Below are positions 1 to 7,773 of a stretch of DNA of 64,000 bases, piece after piece. Source of the stretch: Lachnoclostridium sp. Marseille-P6806 (GTDB lineage: Bacteria; Bacillota; Clostridia; Lachnospirales; Lachnospiraceae); the NCBI RefSeq assembly GCF_900625025.1, contig NZ_LR130579.1, forward strand, positions 62,001 through 126,000, in the 5' to 3' direction. Under the pieces are notes generated by a model. It was not told the origin of the DNA. It searched no databases and saw only the letters and a program-made list of their open reading frames with translations. The position numbers and the translations under genes are program-made. The stretch's first letter is position 1. Each line of letters opens with the position of its first letter.

Positions 1-289
1 GGTAATTAAGAAGAACAGAAACCGTCACGGCAATGACGGTCGTCACCGGAACGCCGATCAGAATCATGTACGCCGTATTAAAGCAGGACGCCAGAAATGT
101 TCTATCCCGGAGCAGATTGATATAATTCGCTGCACCGATGAACTTCGGCGCACCGATCACAGAATAATTGCACATACTGTAATACAGCGAGCACAGAATC
201 GGATACAGCGTGAAAATCAGAAAACCGAGCATCCACGGCAGCACAAACAGCAGACCGCTGCGCGCCTCCCTTCGTTCTCTGCGTGTCAT
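1..289 (-). CDS. Sugar ABC transporter permease, MalF/UgpA type (partial, N-terminal end)
   Basis: The first 96 codons of a membrane protein run off the left edge of the window. The ATG at 289 follows a GAGGAGGG ribosome binding site. The protein begins with a basic MTRRERRE segment, then a hydrophobic helix and a periplasmic-loop-like stretch (IGAPKFIGAANYINLL) typical of MalF/UgpA-type permeases of carbohydrate ABC importers. It follows the MalG-type permease and the binding protein on the same strand, so it should be the second membrane subunit of that importer. The order binding protein, MalG-type, MalF-type differs from the more usual order with MalF first. The EAA loop and the substrate are not visible. 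Confidence 0.85.
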   Translation of the reverse strand, partial: MTRRERREARSGLLFVLPWMLGFLIFTLYPILCSLYYSMCNYSVIGAPKFIGAANYINLLRDRTFLASCFNTAYMILIGVPVTTVIAVTVSVLLNY

Positions 290-338
290 ACGCACCCTCC
301 TCTCGGGGCAAACCGCCTTTCTCCGTCGGATCACCGCG

Positions 339-1190
339 TCACCCCTTGATGCCGCTCATGGTGATCCCCTGTATGAAATACCTCTGCAGCAGAAAAAACA
401 GAATCAGCACCGGAATAACCATGACCGCCCCCAGCGCCAGAAGAAGCTCCCAGTTCGGGTCCAGATTTGACCGAAGCATTGAGGCCGCAAGAGACAACGT
501 ATAGCGCTGGTCACTGCCGAGAAAGATCAGAGGTCCGAGAAAATCATTCCATGCCCGCATAAACGACATAATTGCAACCGTTGCGAGAACCGGCTTGGAA
601 ATCGGCAGAAACAGCCTCGCATAGATCTGCAGCTCATTTGCCCCGTCAATCCGAGCCGATTCCGTGATCTCCCGCGGGATTCCTGCCAGAAACTGCCGCA
701 TCAGAAAAATATAAAATGCATTCCCGAAAAAGCCGGGAACCGTCAGCGGCAGAAAGGTACCGATCCAGCGAAGCTTTGTAAACATCATGTAGACCGGAAT
801 CAGCGTGACCTGATACGGCAGAATCATAGTCACAATTACAATCATGAACACCTTGTCCCGTCCCGGCCAGCGGAGTCTCGCAAAGCCGTAGCCCACAAGA
901 GAATTGGACACAAGAGCCGCAATGATATTAAACACTACAATGATCAGCGTATTCCGCAGATAGCGGAAAAACGGGATATTATGAAATACCGCATAATAGT
1001 TGTCAAACGTCCATTTCTCCGGCAGCCAGTGAAACGGTACAGAAAACAGCTCACTGGTCGTCTTGAATGAGCCGGTGAGAAGAAACAGGAACGGAAGCAG
1101 GAATATCATGGCGAACAGAAAAAGCAGCAGATAAATCAGCCCCCGCCGGAAAGCGACACCCGCTTTATAAAGATTTATATTCTTCGTCAT
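339..1190 (-). CDS. Carbohydrate ABC transporter permease, MalG type
   Basis: A 283-residue inner-membrane permease of a CUT1-type sugar importer. It has about six hydrophobic helices and the conserved cytoplasmic EAA loop at residues about 174-200 (EITESARIDGANELQIYA), which docks the ATPase. It ends with the YFIQGITMSGIKG pattern common to MalG-like subunits. It lies between the binding protein and the MalF-type permease and forms an operon with both. No ATPase gene is seen here; these importers often share a common MsmK-like ATPase. Substrate cannot be deduced from this subunit. Confidence 0.92.
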   Translation of the reverse strand: MTKNINLYKAGVAFRRGLIYLLLFLFAMIFLLPFLFLLTGSFKTTSELFSVPFHWLPEKWTFDNYYAVFHNIPFFRYLRNTLIIVVFNIIAALVSNSLVGYGFARLRWPGRDKVFMIVIVTMILPYQVTLIPVYMMFTKLRWIGTFLPLTVPGFFGNAFYIFLMRQFLAGIPREITESARIDGANELQIYARLFLPISKPVLATVAIMSFMRAWNDFLGPLIFLGSDQRYTLSLAASMLRSNLDPNWELLLALGAVMVIPVLILFFLLQRYFIQGITMSGIKG

Positions 1191-1219
1191 ATCGCCTCAC
1201 TTCCCAGGACAAATATCCT

Positions 1220-1248
1220 GCGGACGCCTGCAAAAACAGAGCGTCCGC
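1220..1248 (-). promoter_or_regulatory. Intercistronic hairpin between binding protein and permease
   Basis: An 8-bp perfect inverted repeat (GCGGACGC / GCGTCCGC, 13-nt loop) sits in the gap between the solute-binding protein and the first permease gene. There is no U-run, so it is probably an mRNA-stabilising or partially attenuating stem. Such stems often raise binding-protein transcript over permease transcript. The stem is seen; its role is inferred. Confidence 0.5.
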
Positions 1249-1269
1249 AGACCGGCATCCAGTCGGATA

Positions 1270-2718
1270 CTACTTTGTCTCCATTGTTCTCTGCATGTTG
1301 TCCTCCAGCTCTTTCAGAACCGTCTGAGGATCCGCCCCCTGATAAACCACGTTGTCACGGACCGTCTGGAACTGAGAGGCGAGCTCCGCAGATACCGAAC
1401 ACAGTGCAGGAATGCCATTCTCGGGAGAATTGGCAATTCTGCGTTCGAGCGCATACATCTCATCCCCGTTCTTTGTAAGACTTACATCATCAAACGCCGC
1501 GTCAATAACCGGAATGGAACGCCACTGCGCAAAATTGTCCTCATTGACCGAACCCTGCTCGCAGAACTTGATGAACAGTGCCGCCAGCTCCGATTTTTCC
1601 GGGGATGTTCCCTGCGGAATCGCAAACACATTGCAGCCGAACGTCGTCGACTCTGCTCTTCCTCCCTCAGGAACCGGGACCGGGCACACCTCGTATGGCA
1701 CATCGGGCGCATACCGTCGGAGAGCCTCCGAAAACCAATTGCCGGTAATCGTCATGGCGACCTTCCCCGTCATGAACGGATGATCCGGGGAAAACATCCC
1801 GCCAAGCCCCGAGGAAAACGCATTGATCCTTTCCGCGTCATACTTTGCTGCAAAATCCCGGATCCATTTCATATAGATGATCATGGCATCGCTGGTCAGA
1901 TTGATCCTGTTCGTCTCCTTTTCATAGGGATTTGCTCCGAACAGATACGGAAGAGTAAACGCATCGTTCCCCGAATCCAGCCACGGAATCAGACCGAAAC
2001 GCGTATAGCTTCCATCCGCCGTCTGTATGGTCATCGCATCCGCCCACACATTCAGCTCCTCCAGATTCTTCGGCGGCTTCTCCGGATCCATCCCGCACTC
2101 GCGCACAATCTCCGGATTGTAATACAGCATGATGACATTCGTATCCTGCGGAACAAGATAGATTTTATCGTTGTAATACATCACATCCCTGCAGCCCGCA
2201 AAGAACGATGAGGTATCAAGACCGATTGCTTTCAGCTTCTCATCCAGCGGCATGAACGATCCCTCCGCCGCATACTGATATGCACTCACCGGGCTGTCTG
2301 TCACCAGCAGATCCGGAGCCGTTCCCCCCGCGATCGCCGATAGCAGCTTACCGTTATTGATTCCGGCGCCGTCCGGGACATACTGCACCTCACAACTTAT
2401 GCCGAGGTCACGGTATGCCTCATTAAATGCGTCCACCCGTGTCTGATCCCAGTCCGCCGAGTCCCCCGTAAAGGCAGACCAGTAGGTAAAGGAGCCAGAG
2501 AAACCCGGATCCGTCACTTCCACCTCAATCTGAGAATTTCCCATTGTCACGGTCTTTATCGACGTCTTTGCGTCTGCCAGAGCGCTCTTTTCCGCCTCTG
2601 ACGCAGGCGCTTCTCCGGCCGGCACCTCCGCTGCCGGCGACGTGCTCCCGCAGCCCGAAAAAACAGTGGCAAACAGCGCTGATGCCGTAACCAGTGCCAG
2701 TCCCTTTCTATTTTTCAT
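1270..2718 (-). CDS. Extracellular sugar-binding lipoprotein of ABC importer
   Basis: A 482-residue solute-binding protein of the bacterial extracellular protein family 1. The start at 2718 is chosen over an in-frame ATG six codons upstream because AAAGGAGGA lies just before it. A signal peptide ends in a lipobox (VFSGC) with the lipidated Cys at residue 23, followed by an Ala/Glu/Pro-rich linker. The mature part has the GGTAPDLLVTDSP and VPQDTNVIMLYYNPEI motifs typical of CUT1 sugar binders. It captures an unidentified sugar outside the cell and delivers it to the two downstream permeases. It is divergently transcribed from the AraC regulator gene. Confidence 0.92.
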   Translation of the reverse strand: MKNRKGLALVTASALFATVFSGCGSTSPAAEVPAGEAPASEAEKSALADAKTSIKTVTMGNSQIEVEVTDPGFSGSFTYWSAFTGDSADWDQTRVDAFNEAYRDLGISCEVQYVPDGAGINNGKLLSAIAGGTAPDLLVTDSPVSAYQYAAEGSFMPLDEKLKAIGLDTSSFFAGCRDVMYYNDKIYLVPQDTNVIMLYYNPEIVRECGMDPEKPPKNLEELNVWADAMTIQTADGSYTRFGLIPWLDSGNDAFTLPYLFGANPYEKETNRINLTSDAMIIYMKWIRDFAAKYDAERINAFSSGLGGMFSPDHPFMTGKVAMTITGNWFSEALRRYAPDVPYEVCPVPVPEGGRAESTTFGCNVFAIPQGTSPEKSELAALFIKFCEQGSVNEDNFAQWRSIPVIDAAFDDVSLTKNGDEMYALERRIANSPENGIPALCSVSAELASQFQTVRDNVVYQGADPQTVLKELEDNMQRTMETK

Positions 2719-2801
2719 CGTCTGTCCTCCTTTCATTCCACATCATCCGCAGCGGGTCTGTTTTCATACTAAATAGAGGCAAATAATAAGTCTCATCAGT
2801 T

Positions 2802-2830
2802 ATTGCATTATTTTTACTATTTTTTGCCAA
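2802..2830 (-). promoter_or_regulatory. Possible sigma-A promoter for the ABC importer operon
   Basis: On the minus strand TTGGCA and TGCAAT are separated by 17 nt, upstream of the binding-protein start. The 2719-3001 intergenic region between the divergent genes is markedly AT-rich and should hold both promoters and any AraC operators. The -10 match is imperfect, so this is tentative. Confidence 0.35.
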
Positions 2831-3001
2831 AATCCCATTATCTTTTTTTATTATCTCTGATTTTTCTTTCTTTCTATGTGTAATTATGATATTTTTAGAA
2901 TATATATGCTTTGTTTTTCGTGATTCTGTGCATTTCCTGCTGTATCCAGTATAAATTTTTCAGATTTCAGTTCCTGTTTTTTGCCCAAAAGGAGTCCGGA
3001 C

Positions 3002-4099
3002 ATGAAGCTGAACAACAAAGAAGTCCTCCGTTTCGATCATCCGGAAATCAATGTCGCCTTAGATAAATCCCCCGGTTCCTTTCCCACGCACTGGCATGTT
3101 TCCGCTGAATTTGTGCAGGCGCTGGCCGACGGCTGCATAGACACTGTAGGCGGAACCCCGTACCACCTGTGTCAGGGCGATATCCTGCTTGTCTGGCCGG
3201 CAGAACTCCATTCTACCGACAGTGCTCCCAAAGGAAAACAGTTGATTCTCCAGTTCAGTCCCCAGATCCTTGACCAGCACCACGATCTCTCCATGTATCT
3301 GCGTCAGCTCACCAAATATCATCTGATTTCCCGCGCAGATTTCCCGCAGCTGAACAGGGAGATTTCCGTATTGCTCCAGGAGATACGAACCTTTTATTAC
3401 TCCGGCGATCCTTTTATCGAGACAGAAATCAAGCAGCGCATCATATCCATCCTCCTCGCCCTCGCACGGAACGCTATGGAAGACCCGCAAAGTGCCCTGT
3501 CCCCCCGCAACTCGTCTAACGAGGCTTTCATCAAAATAAAATATGCCTGCTCATACATCAGCAGGCATTGTCAGACAGACCTTTCTGAAGAAGAGATCGC
3601 GCAGATCGCAGGCCTGTCACGTTATTATTTTTCCCGTATATTCCGCACCTACACGGGCTCCACTTTCAAGGAATATCTCTCCCGAAAACGAATTGAACAG
3701 GCAGTGGGGCTCCTGTCTTATCCGTCTCTTTCCATCACGGACACCGCGTTTCAGTCGGGTTTTCAAAGCATCTCGAGCTTTAACCGCGTCTTCCGGCAGA
3801 TCACCGGCTGCTCCCCCAGCAAGTACCGCACTCTGTACGCAAGGGAAAACGACCACCCGGCTCTGACATGCAGAAGAAACCGTTACGGATATGAGATCGT
3901 CGAAACCATATCAAAGGCCATCGACGTGTCGGAGGGAACCATCCATACCCCCTCCTGCGAAGACTCGTCGGCGCCGCAACCGGCCCCGTCCGCTTTTATC
4001 CCACCGCAATGGTTGCAATCACCTGATCCTCATACGGCCGGTCGCTCCAGTCCGTTTTCGTCCCCGCGATCCGATCGAGCACATCAAGCCCCTCGGTGA
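3002..4099 (+). CDS. AraC-family transcriptional regulator with long C-terminal extension
   Basis: A 365-residue regulator. The ATG at 3002 is preferred over an upstream TTG because AAAAGGAG is centred 7 nt before it. The N-terminal half is a cupin-like sensor (PTHWHVSAEF; GDILLVWPAELH). The two helix-turn-helix units of the AraC domain span residues about 180-278 (LSEEEIAQIAGLSRYYFSRIF; ITDTAFQSGFQSISSFNRVF). It probably controls the divergent sugar ABC operon. About 87 residues follow the DNA-binding domain and look like low-complexity Ser/Pro/Arg readthrough. The last 104 nt overlap the convergent cyclophilin gene, so the tail may result from loss of the original stop codon or a frameshift. 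Confidence 0.88.
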   Translation: MKLNNKEVLRFDHPEINVALDKSPGSFPTHWHVSAEFVQALADGCIDTVGGTPYHLCQGDILLVWPAELHSTDSAPKGKQLILQFSPQILDQHHDLSMYLRQLTKYHLISRADFPQLNREISVLLQEIRTFYYSGDPFIETEIKQRIISILLALARNAMEDPQSALSPRNSSNEAFIKIKYACSYISRHCQTDLSEEEIAQIAGLSRYYFSRIFRTYTGSTFKEYLSRKRIEQAVGLLSYPSLSITDTAFQSGFQSISSFNRVFRQITGCSPSKYRTLYARENDHPALTCRRNRYGYEIVETISKAIDVSEGTIHTPSCEDSSAPQPAPSAFIPPQWLQSPDPHTAGRSSPFSSPRSDRAHQAPR

Positions 4100-4484
4100 T
4101 CCTGCCGAACGCGGCGTACTGCCCGTCGAGGTGCGGCGCGTCCGCATGCATGACAAAAAACTGAGAGCCAGCGGAATTGGGATCCATGGTGCGCGCCATG
4201 GACAGAACCCCGCGCGTATGCTTCAGATCATTCTTGACCCCGTTGCCCGCAAACTCACCCTTGATCGTCCAGCCCGGGCCGCCGGTTCCGGTTCCCTCCG
4301 GATCGCCGCCCTGAATCATAAAGCCGGGAATGATCCGATGAAAAATCAGCCCGTTATAAAAGCCGGAATCCGCCAGCTTTTTGAAATTCTCCACCGTAAG
4401 CGGCGCCGTATCGGGGTACAGCTCCCCGGCCATCACGCCTCCGTCTTTCATCGTGATTGTGATTCTGAGCGTTTTCTCTTCCAT
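3996..4484 (-). CDS. Peptidyl-prolyl cis-trans isomerase, cyclophilin type
   Basis: A 162-residue single-domain cyclophilin that catalyses proline cis-trans isomerisation. The start at 4484 has GGGAGAAAAC before it; an in-frame ATG 20 codons upstream lacks such a site. Family motifs are clear: FHRIIPGFMIQGGDPEGTGTGG (active-site Arg, Phe and Met/Gln) and the SMARTMDPNSAGSQFFV stretch. No signal peptide is visible, so it is likely cytosolic. Its 3' end overlaps the tail of the convergent AraC gene. Confidence 0.93.
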   Translation of the reverse strand: MEEKTLRITITMKDGGVMAGELYPDTAPLTVENFKKLADSGFYNGLIFHRIIPGFMIQGGDPEGTGTGGPGWTIKGEFAGNGVKNDLKHTRGVLSMARTMDPNSAGSQFFVMHADAPHLDGQYAAFGRITEGLDVLDRIAGTKTDWSDRPYEDQVIATIAVG

Positions 4485-4526
4485 TGTTTTCTCCCATTTG
4501 TTCTGTCTGCGTGTTACGATAACGTC

Positions 4527-5468
4527 ATGCTTCGTTTTGTACATTTTCTGGTCGATGATTCGGCCTGCACTTCCACTATATTACAGGAAACGCTGTCCGC
4601 TGTCACGGCGGCGCGCGACTCTGTCCGGGAAGATTTTGAGGGATCGGAGATTTTTCTCCTGTCCTCGCCGCTGCCAGACCGGGAGACCGCCGCCGAAGCG
4701 CTCTTCCTCGCAGACAGCGACGCCGGCCTGCGGCGCCTCCGGAACGAGGGCTTTTTATGCGCGGGGCTCCTGCACGAGTACAATTCCTGCGCCGCGATCT
4801 CCTCGGCACAGGAGATCGCGGCGCAGGCAGGGAATATGTGGCCCTCCGAATTTCGGCGCATCCACGCCCGGACGGCCGGCATCCCATGGACCGTGCTCAC
4901 AACCGGGCGCCTCATCATCCGCGAGGCGGATGATCGGGATCTCCCGGAGCTTCTCACGCTCTGCCATGATCCCAAGACGCGCCGTTTTCTCCCCTGCGAT
5001 CCGGCGGAGCCCGATGCCGCGCGGGACTTTCTGCGCGCCTATATCCAAAACATCTATCCGCTCTACAATTACGGCCTGTGGATGCTTGAAAGAAAACAGG
5101 GCGGGCGCCCCATCGGCCTCGCCGGTTTCTCCTTTCCACCGGAGAACAGCTCCGCTTCCGAGGCTGTCTCCTGCCCGGAGCTCAGCTATCTCATTGCCGG
5201 GGACATGCGGCGGCGCGGCTTTGCCGAGGAGGCCTGCCGCGCGATTCTGCGCTTTGCGTTCCGGGAGCTTGCCCTCGGGCGGGTCGAGGCCTGCACCCGC
5301 CCCGGGAATCTTCCGTCAAGGGCTCTCCTTGCAAAGCTCGGGTTCCATCCCGTCCCCTCCGCGCAGGGACAGCTTTGCCGGTACCGCCTCCTCCGGCCGG
5401 ATCCGGCTCCCGAAGACACGTCAGATGCCCCGCTGCAGGCAGCAGATACGGACTCATCCGTTTTTTGA
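4527..5468 (+). CDS. GNAT-family N-acetyltransferase with extra N-terminal domain
   Basis: A 313-residue protein. The C-terminal part from about residue 128 (GRLIIREADDRDL) is a RimJ/RimL-type GNAT domain with an acetyl-CoA-loop-like MRRRGFAEEACRAIL segment and a NLPSRALLAKLGF end motif. The first 120 residues form a poorly conserved domain that I recall preceding GNAT domains in other Lachnospiraceae proteins; its function is unknown. The open frame extends upstream to 3891, but that part is antisense to cyclophilin, so ATG 4527 is chosen, without an obvious Shine-Dalgarno site. The gene contains a perfect 18-bp inverted repeat (4786-4827). Substrate unknown. Confidence 0.78.
   Translation: MLRFVHFLVDDSACTSTILQETLSAVTAARDSVREDFEGSEIFLLSSPLPDRETAAEALFLADSDAGLRRLRNEGFLCAGLLHEYNSCAAISSAQEIAAQAGNMWPSEFRRIHARTAGIPWTVLTTGRLIIREADDRDLPELLTLCHDPKTRRFLPCDPAEPDAARDFLRAYIQNIYPLYNYGLWMLERKQGGRPIGLAGFSFPPENSSASEAVSCPELSYLIAGDMRRRGFAEEACRAILRFAFRELALGRVEACTRPGNLPSRALLAKLGFHPVPSAQGQLCRYRLLRPDPAPEDTSDAPLQAADTDSSVF
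4786..4827. repeat. Perfect 18-bp inverted repeat inside the GNAT gene
   Basis: Arms at 4786-4803 and 4810-4827 are exact reverse complements around a 6-nt loop. The repeat lies in frame in the N-terminal domain and encodes an Ala/Ser-rich stretch (SCAAISSAQEIAAQA). It would make a very stable hairpin in the mRNA. There is no U-run, so it is not a terminator. Confidence 0.9.
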
Positions 5469-5483
5469 TTTCCGGGCAGAAAA

Positions 5484-5531
5484 AATCCCTCTCTATTTCC
5501 GGTGTGAACTGCCGGGATGCAGAGAGGGATT
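5484..5531 (-). terminator. Rho-independent terminator of the crh-like/whiA/rapZ operon
   Basis: An 11-bp stem (arms 5484-5494 and 5521-5531) is followed on the minus strand by a run of six T. It lies about 100 nt beyond the stop codon of the HPr-like gene and should end the operon that comes in from the right. Confidence 0.8.
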
Positions 5532-5532
5532 A

Positions 5533-5595
5533 GCGTGAAAAATTACGCTGATGCGCTGATTTTGCGGCGCGTGCCTCGCACAAAGTGCTTCGGCA
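5533..5595 (+). repeat. Dispersed intergenic repeat, copy 1
   Basis: The segment 5560-5595 (36 bp, beginning TTTTGCGGCGCGTGCC) is repeated exactly, in inverted orientation, at 9793-9828. Copy 1 is preceded by a small palindrome (AGCGT GAAAAATT ACGCT at about 5532-5549), and a diverged relative of that palindrome also precedes copy 2. Together they look like a small non-coding repeat family. No coding role is seen. Confidence 0.75.
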
Positions 5596-5632
5596 TGATG
5601 ATTTTTATACTGTTTTACCTTGCTTCAAAGCT

Positions 5633-5908
5633 TCAAAGACTTCCGTCTGCCGAGAGCAGACCTTTCAGAAAGGCCTCCAAGCCCTCCAGCGCAGCCTTTT
5701 CGTCGCTGCCGTCCGCCTCGATTGTGACCGCCTGCCCCTTGTCAAGGTCCAGCGTCATCATCCCCATGATGCTCTTGGCATTGACCTTAATCGTGCCGCA
5801 CTCAATATGAATATTGCTTGCGTAGCGGCTTGCCACCTGTACCAGCTCTGCCACCGGGCGTGCATCGAGCCCGCCGGGAAGCCCCACCGTCATCGATTTA
5901 CTGATCAT
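5633..5908 (-). CDS. crh: Crh-like HPr homologue (Asp15, Ser46)
   Basis: A 91-residue HPr-fold protein. The ATG at 5908 follows AAGGAGGAG. Aligned without gaps to HPr, the phosphocarrier His15 is Asp (GGLDARPVA), while the HPr-kinase target Ser46 and its context are kept (KVNAKSIMGMM). That is the pattern of Bacillus Crh, which has Gln15 and works in catabolite repression, not sugar transport. The gene ends the hprK/glk/murB/rapZ/whiA block, the same neighbourhood as B. subtilis crh (yvcJ-yvcL region). Expected role: phosphorylated on Ser46 by HprK, then co-repressor of CcpA. The symbol is used by analogy; orthology to crh is not proven. Confidence 0.82.
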   Translation of the reverse strand: MISKSMTVGLPGGLDARPVAELVQVASRYASNIHIECGTIKVNAKSIMGMMTLDLDKGQAVTIEADGSDEKAALEGLEAFLKGLLSADGSL

Positions 5909-5960
5909 AATCTCCTCCTTACCACTGATAACCAATGTATTGCCCCCCAACACATTAGTC

Positions 5961-6899
5961 TCATAAGGATTCCGACTGCCTGCGCAGCTCCTGTGCCGTC
6001 TCGGAGAGCTTCCGCAGTCTGTGATTCACTCCTGATTTTCCCACCGGCGGCACCGCCATATTTCCGAGCTCCAGCAGCGTCGCATCCGGATACCGCAGCC
6101 GGTTCTCAGCGGTCTGACGCAGAACCTCCGGAAGCGATCCGAAGCCGCCGTGCTCTTTCAGATAGCGGATATCTGTAATCTGCCGCCCGGATGCCGCTAC
6201 CGTCTTCATCAGATTCGAGGTCTCGCAGTTGACCTGCCGGTTGATCTGGTTGGCGATTTCCTTTCGTATCTTCAGGTTTTCCATCGCCATGACGCTCCGA
6301 TGCGCGCCCATCATGGTGAGAAGATCGGCAATCGCCTCGGACTCTTTCAGATAGACCACCTGACTGCTGCGCCGCAGCACCGTTTTCGCGTGAAGCGACT
6401 CCCGTGCCAGAAGACCGGTCAGCTCTTCCGCCTGCCGCTCCTCCGCGCACACAAACTCAAGATGATATTCCCTCCCCGGATCGCTCATGGAGCCGATGCA
6501 GAGAAAACATCCCCGGAGAAAGGCGCGGCGTGCGTCCTCCGTCCCCGGCGGCCGTCCCCCGTCCTCCGGCAGGCCGGAACCGGAAGTCCACAGCGCCTCC
6601 CGGACAGCCGCCCACTCTGCAAGGTTCTCCGGACCGATCCGCCGCAGTCCGCCCGAAAGCGCTTCGCTCAGCCGAGCCGCCGTCACTTTTTTGATAATAC
6701 CGGCTTTCTGCAGCAAAGTAAAGCCCTTTCTGACCGCCTCCGTTCCTCCGGAGCGCAGGGAAATGCACGGTTTTCCCGACGTTCCGGGCGCAGACTCCCC
6801 CTCGCTGCGGAAAATGGCGGCGGCCTCCGCGAGCCTCCCCGCCCGGTCCGGAGAAATCACCGAAAGAAGTTCCGCTTTCACCTCTCCTGAAAAAGACAT
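5961..6899 (-). CDS. whiA: DNA-binding protein WhiA
   Basis: A 312-residue WhiA homologue, close to the usual length. It begins MSFSGEVKAELLSV and has the N-terminal LAGLIDADG-like fold region (RRAFLRGCFLCIGSMSDP) and the C-terminal helix-turn-helix part (NRLRYPDATLLELGNMAVPPVGKSGVNHRLRKL). In Firmicutes WhiA influences cell division and chromosome segregation. The gene starts 7 nt downstream of the rapZ stop codon and precedes the crh-like gene, a conserved order. Confidence 0.95.
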   Translation of the reverse strand: MSFSGEVKAELLSVISPDRAGRLAEAAAIFRSEGESAPGTSGKPCISLRSGGTEAVRKGFTLLQKAGIIKKVTAARLSEALSGGLRRIGPENLAEWAAVREALWTSGSGLPEDGGRPPGTEDARRAFLRGCFLCIGSMSDPGREYHLEFVCAEERQAEELTGLLARESLHAKTVLRRSSQVVYLKESEAIADLLTMMGAHRSVMAMENLKIRKEIANQINRQVNCETSNLMKTVAASGRQITDIRYLKEHGGFGSLPEVLRQTAENRLRYPDATLLELGNMAVPPVGKSGVNHRLRKLSETAQELRRQSESL

Positions 6900-6906
6900 A
6901 GACCAC

Positions 6907-7770
6907 CTACGAATGTTTTTTCTCGTCCCGATGAAACAGATTCAGACCATAAGCCCCGTGGTCCTTGAGCTCCCGGTACAGCTCGTTCGCCAGCGTGACG
7001 CTCCGGTGCTGCCCGCCGGTACAGCCCACCGCGATGACAAGCTGGTTTTTCCCCTCCTTGACATAGTAGGGGATCAGATAGCGGATCATGTCGATCAGCT
7101 TGTGCAGGAACTCCTGCGTCTGCGGAAAGGACAGAACATAGTCCCTGACCGGCGCGTCGTCCCCGGTCAGATGCTTCATCGAGTCAATATAATAGGGGTT
7201 CGGAAGAAAACGCACGTCAAAGACCAGATCGGCGTCCGCCGGGATCCCGTATTTGAAGCCGAACGACATGACGGAGACGATCAGGGAATTGTAATCCTTG
7301 TTTTCCTGAAAAATTTTGATCAGCTCCGCTTTCAGCTCCCGGGTCAGCAGATTGGATGTGTCGAACACATAATCCGCCTGCTCCTTGATGACGCGGAGAA
7401 TTTCCCTCTCCCGCGCAATGCCCTCCTCCACGCGCCCGTTCGGCGCGACGGGATGCGCGCGGCGGGATTCCTTATAGCGCTTGATCAGAACCTCGTCGCT
7501 CGCGTCCATGAACAGAATCTGGTAGTCATAACCCTTTTCTTTCAGCGCGTTCAGGACATCCAGCACATAATCAAAGGAGCCGTCCGAGCGCACGTCGATG
7601 CCGATGCAGACCCGCGTGATTTCGCTGCCCGGCGCCGCCATCAGATCCATGAATTTGTCGATCAGGCGGACGGGAAGATTATCTACACAGTAAAAGCCCT
7701 GATCCTCCAGCATTTTGATGGCCGTCATTTTTCCGCCGCCGCTCATTCCCGTCACTACTACGATCTGCAT
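6907..7770 (-). CDS. rapZ: RapZ/YvcJ family nucleotide-binding protein
   Basis: A 287-residue P-loop protein of the RapZ (YvcJ) family, full length. It has the N-terminal MQIVVVTGMSGGGKM, the CVDNLP motif, and the C-terminal GCTGGQHRSV motif of the RapZ domain. In E. coli RapZ is an RNase E adaptor that senses glucosamine-6-phosphate; the Firmicutes homologues bind nucleotides and their target is less clear. The Walker A motif reads GMSGGGKM, with Met where Ser/Thr normally coordinates Mg2+. It is tightly packed between murB (3-nt gap) and whiA (7-nt gap). Confidence 0.93.
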   Translation of the reverse strand: MQIVVVTGMSGGGKMTAIKMLEDQGFYCVDNLPVRLIDKFMDLMAAPGSEITRVCIGIDVRSDGSFDYVLDVLNALKEKGYDYQILFMDASDEVLIKRYKESRRAHPVAPNGRVEEGIAREREILRVIKEQADYVFDTSNLLTRELKAELIKIFQENKDYNSLIVSVMSFGFKYGIPADADLVFDVRFLPNPYYIDSMKHLTGDDAPVRDYVLSFPQTQEFLHKLIDMIRYLIPYYVKEGKNQLVIAVGCTGGQHRSVTLANELYRELKDHGAYGLNLFHRDEKKHS

Positions 7771-7773
7771 ACG

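Noticed and set aside
3891-4526. Upstream extension of the GNAT reading frame
   Set aside because: This part is antisense to the cyclophilin gene and shows no homology; the GNAT-family protein starts at about 4527.
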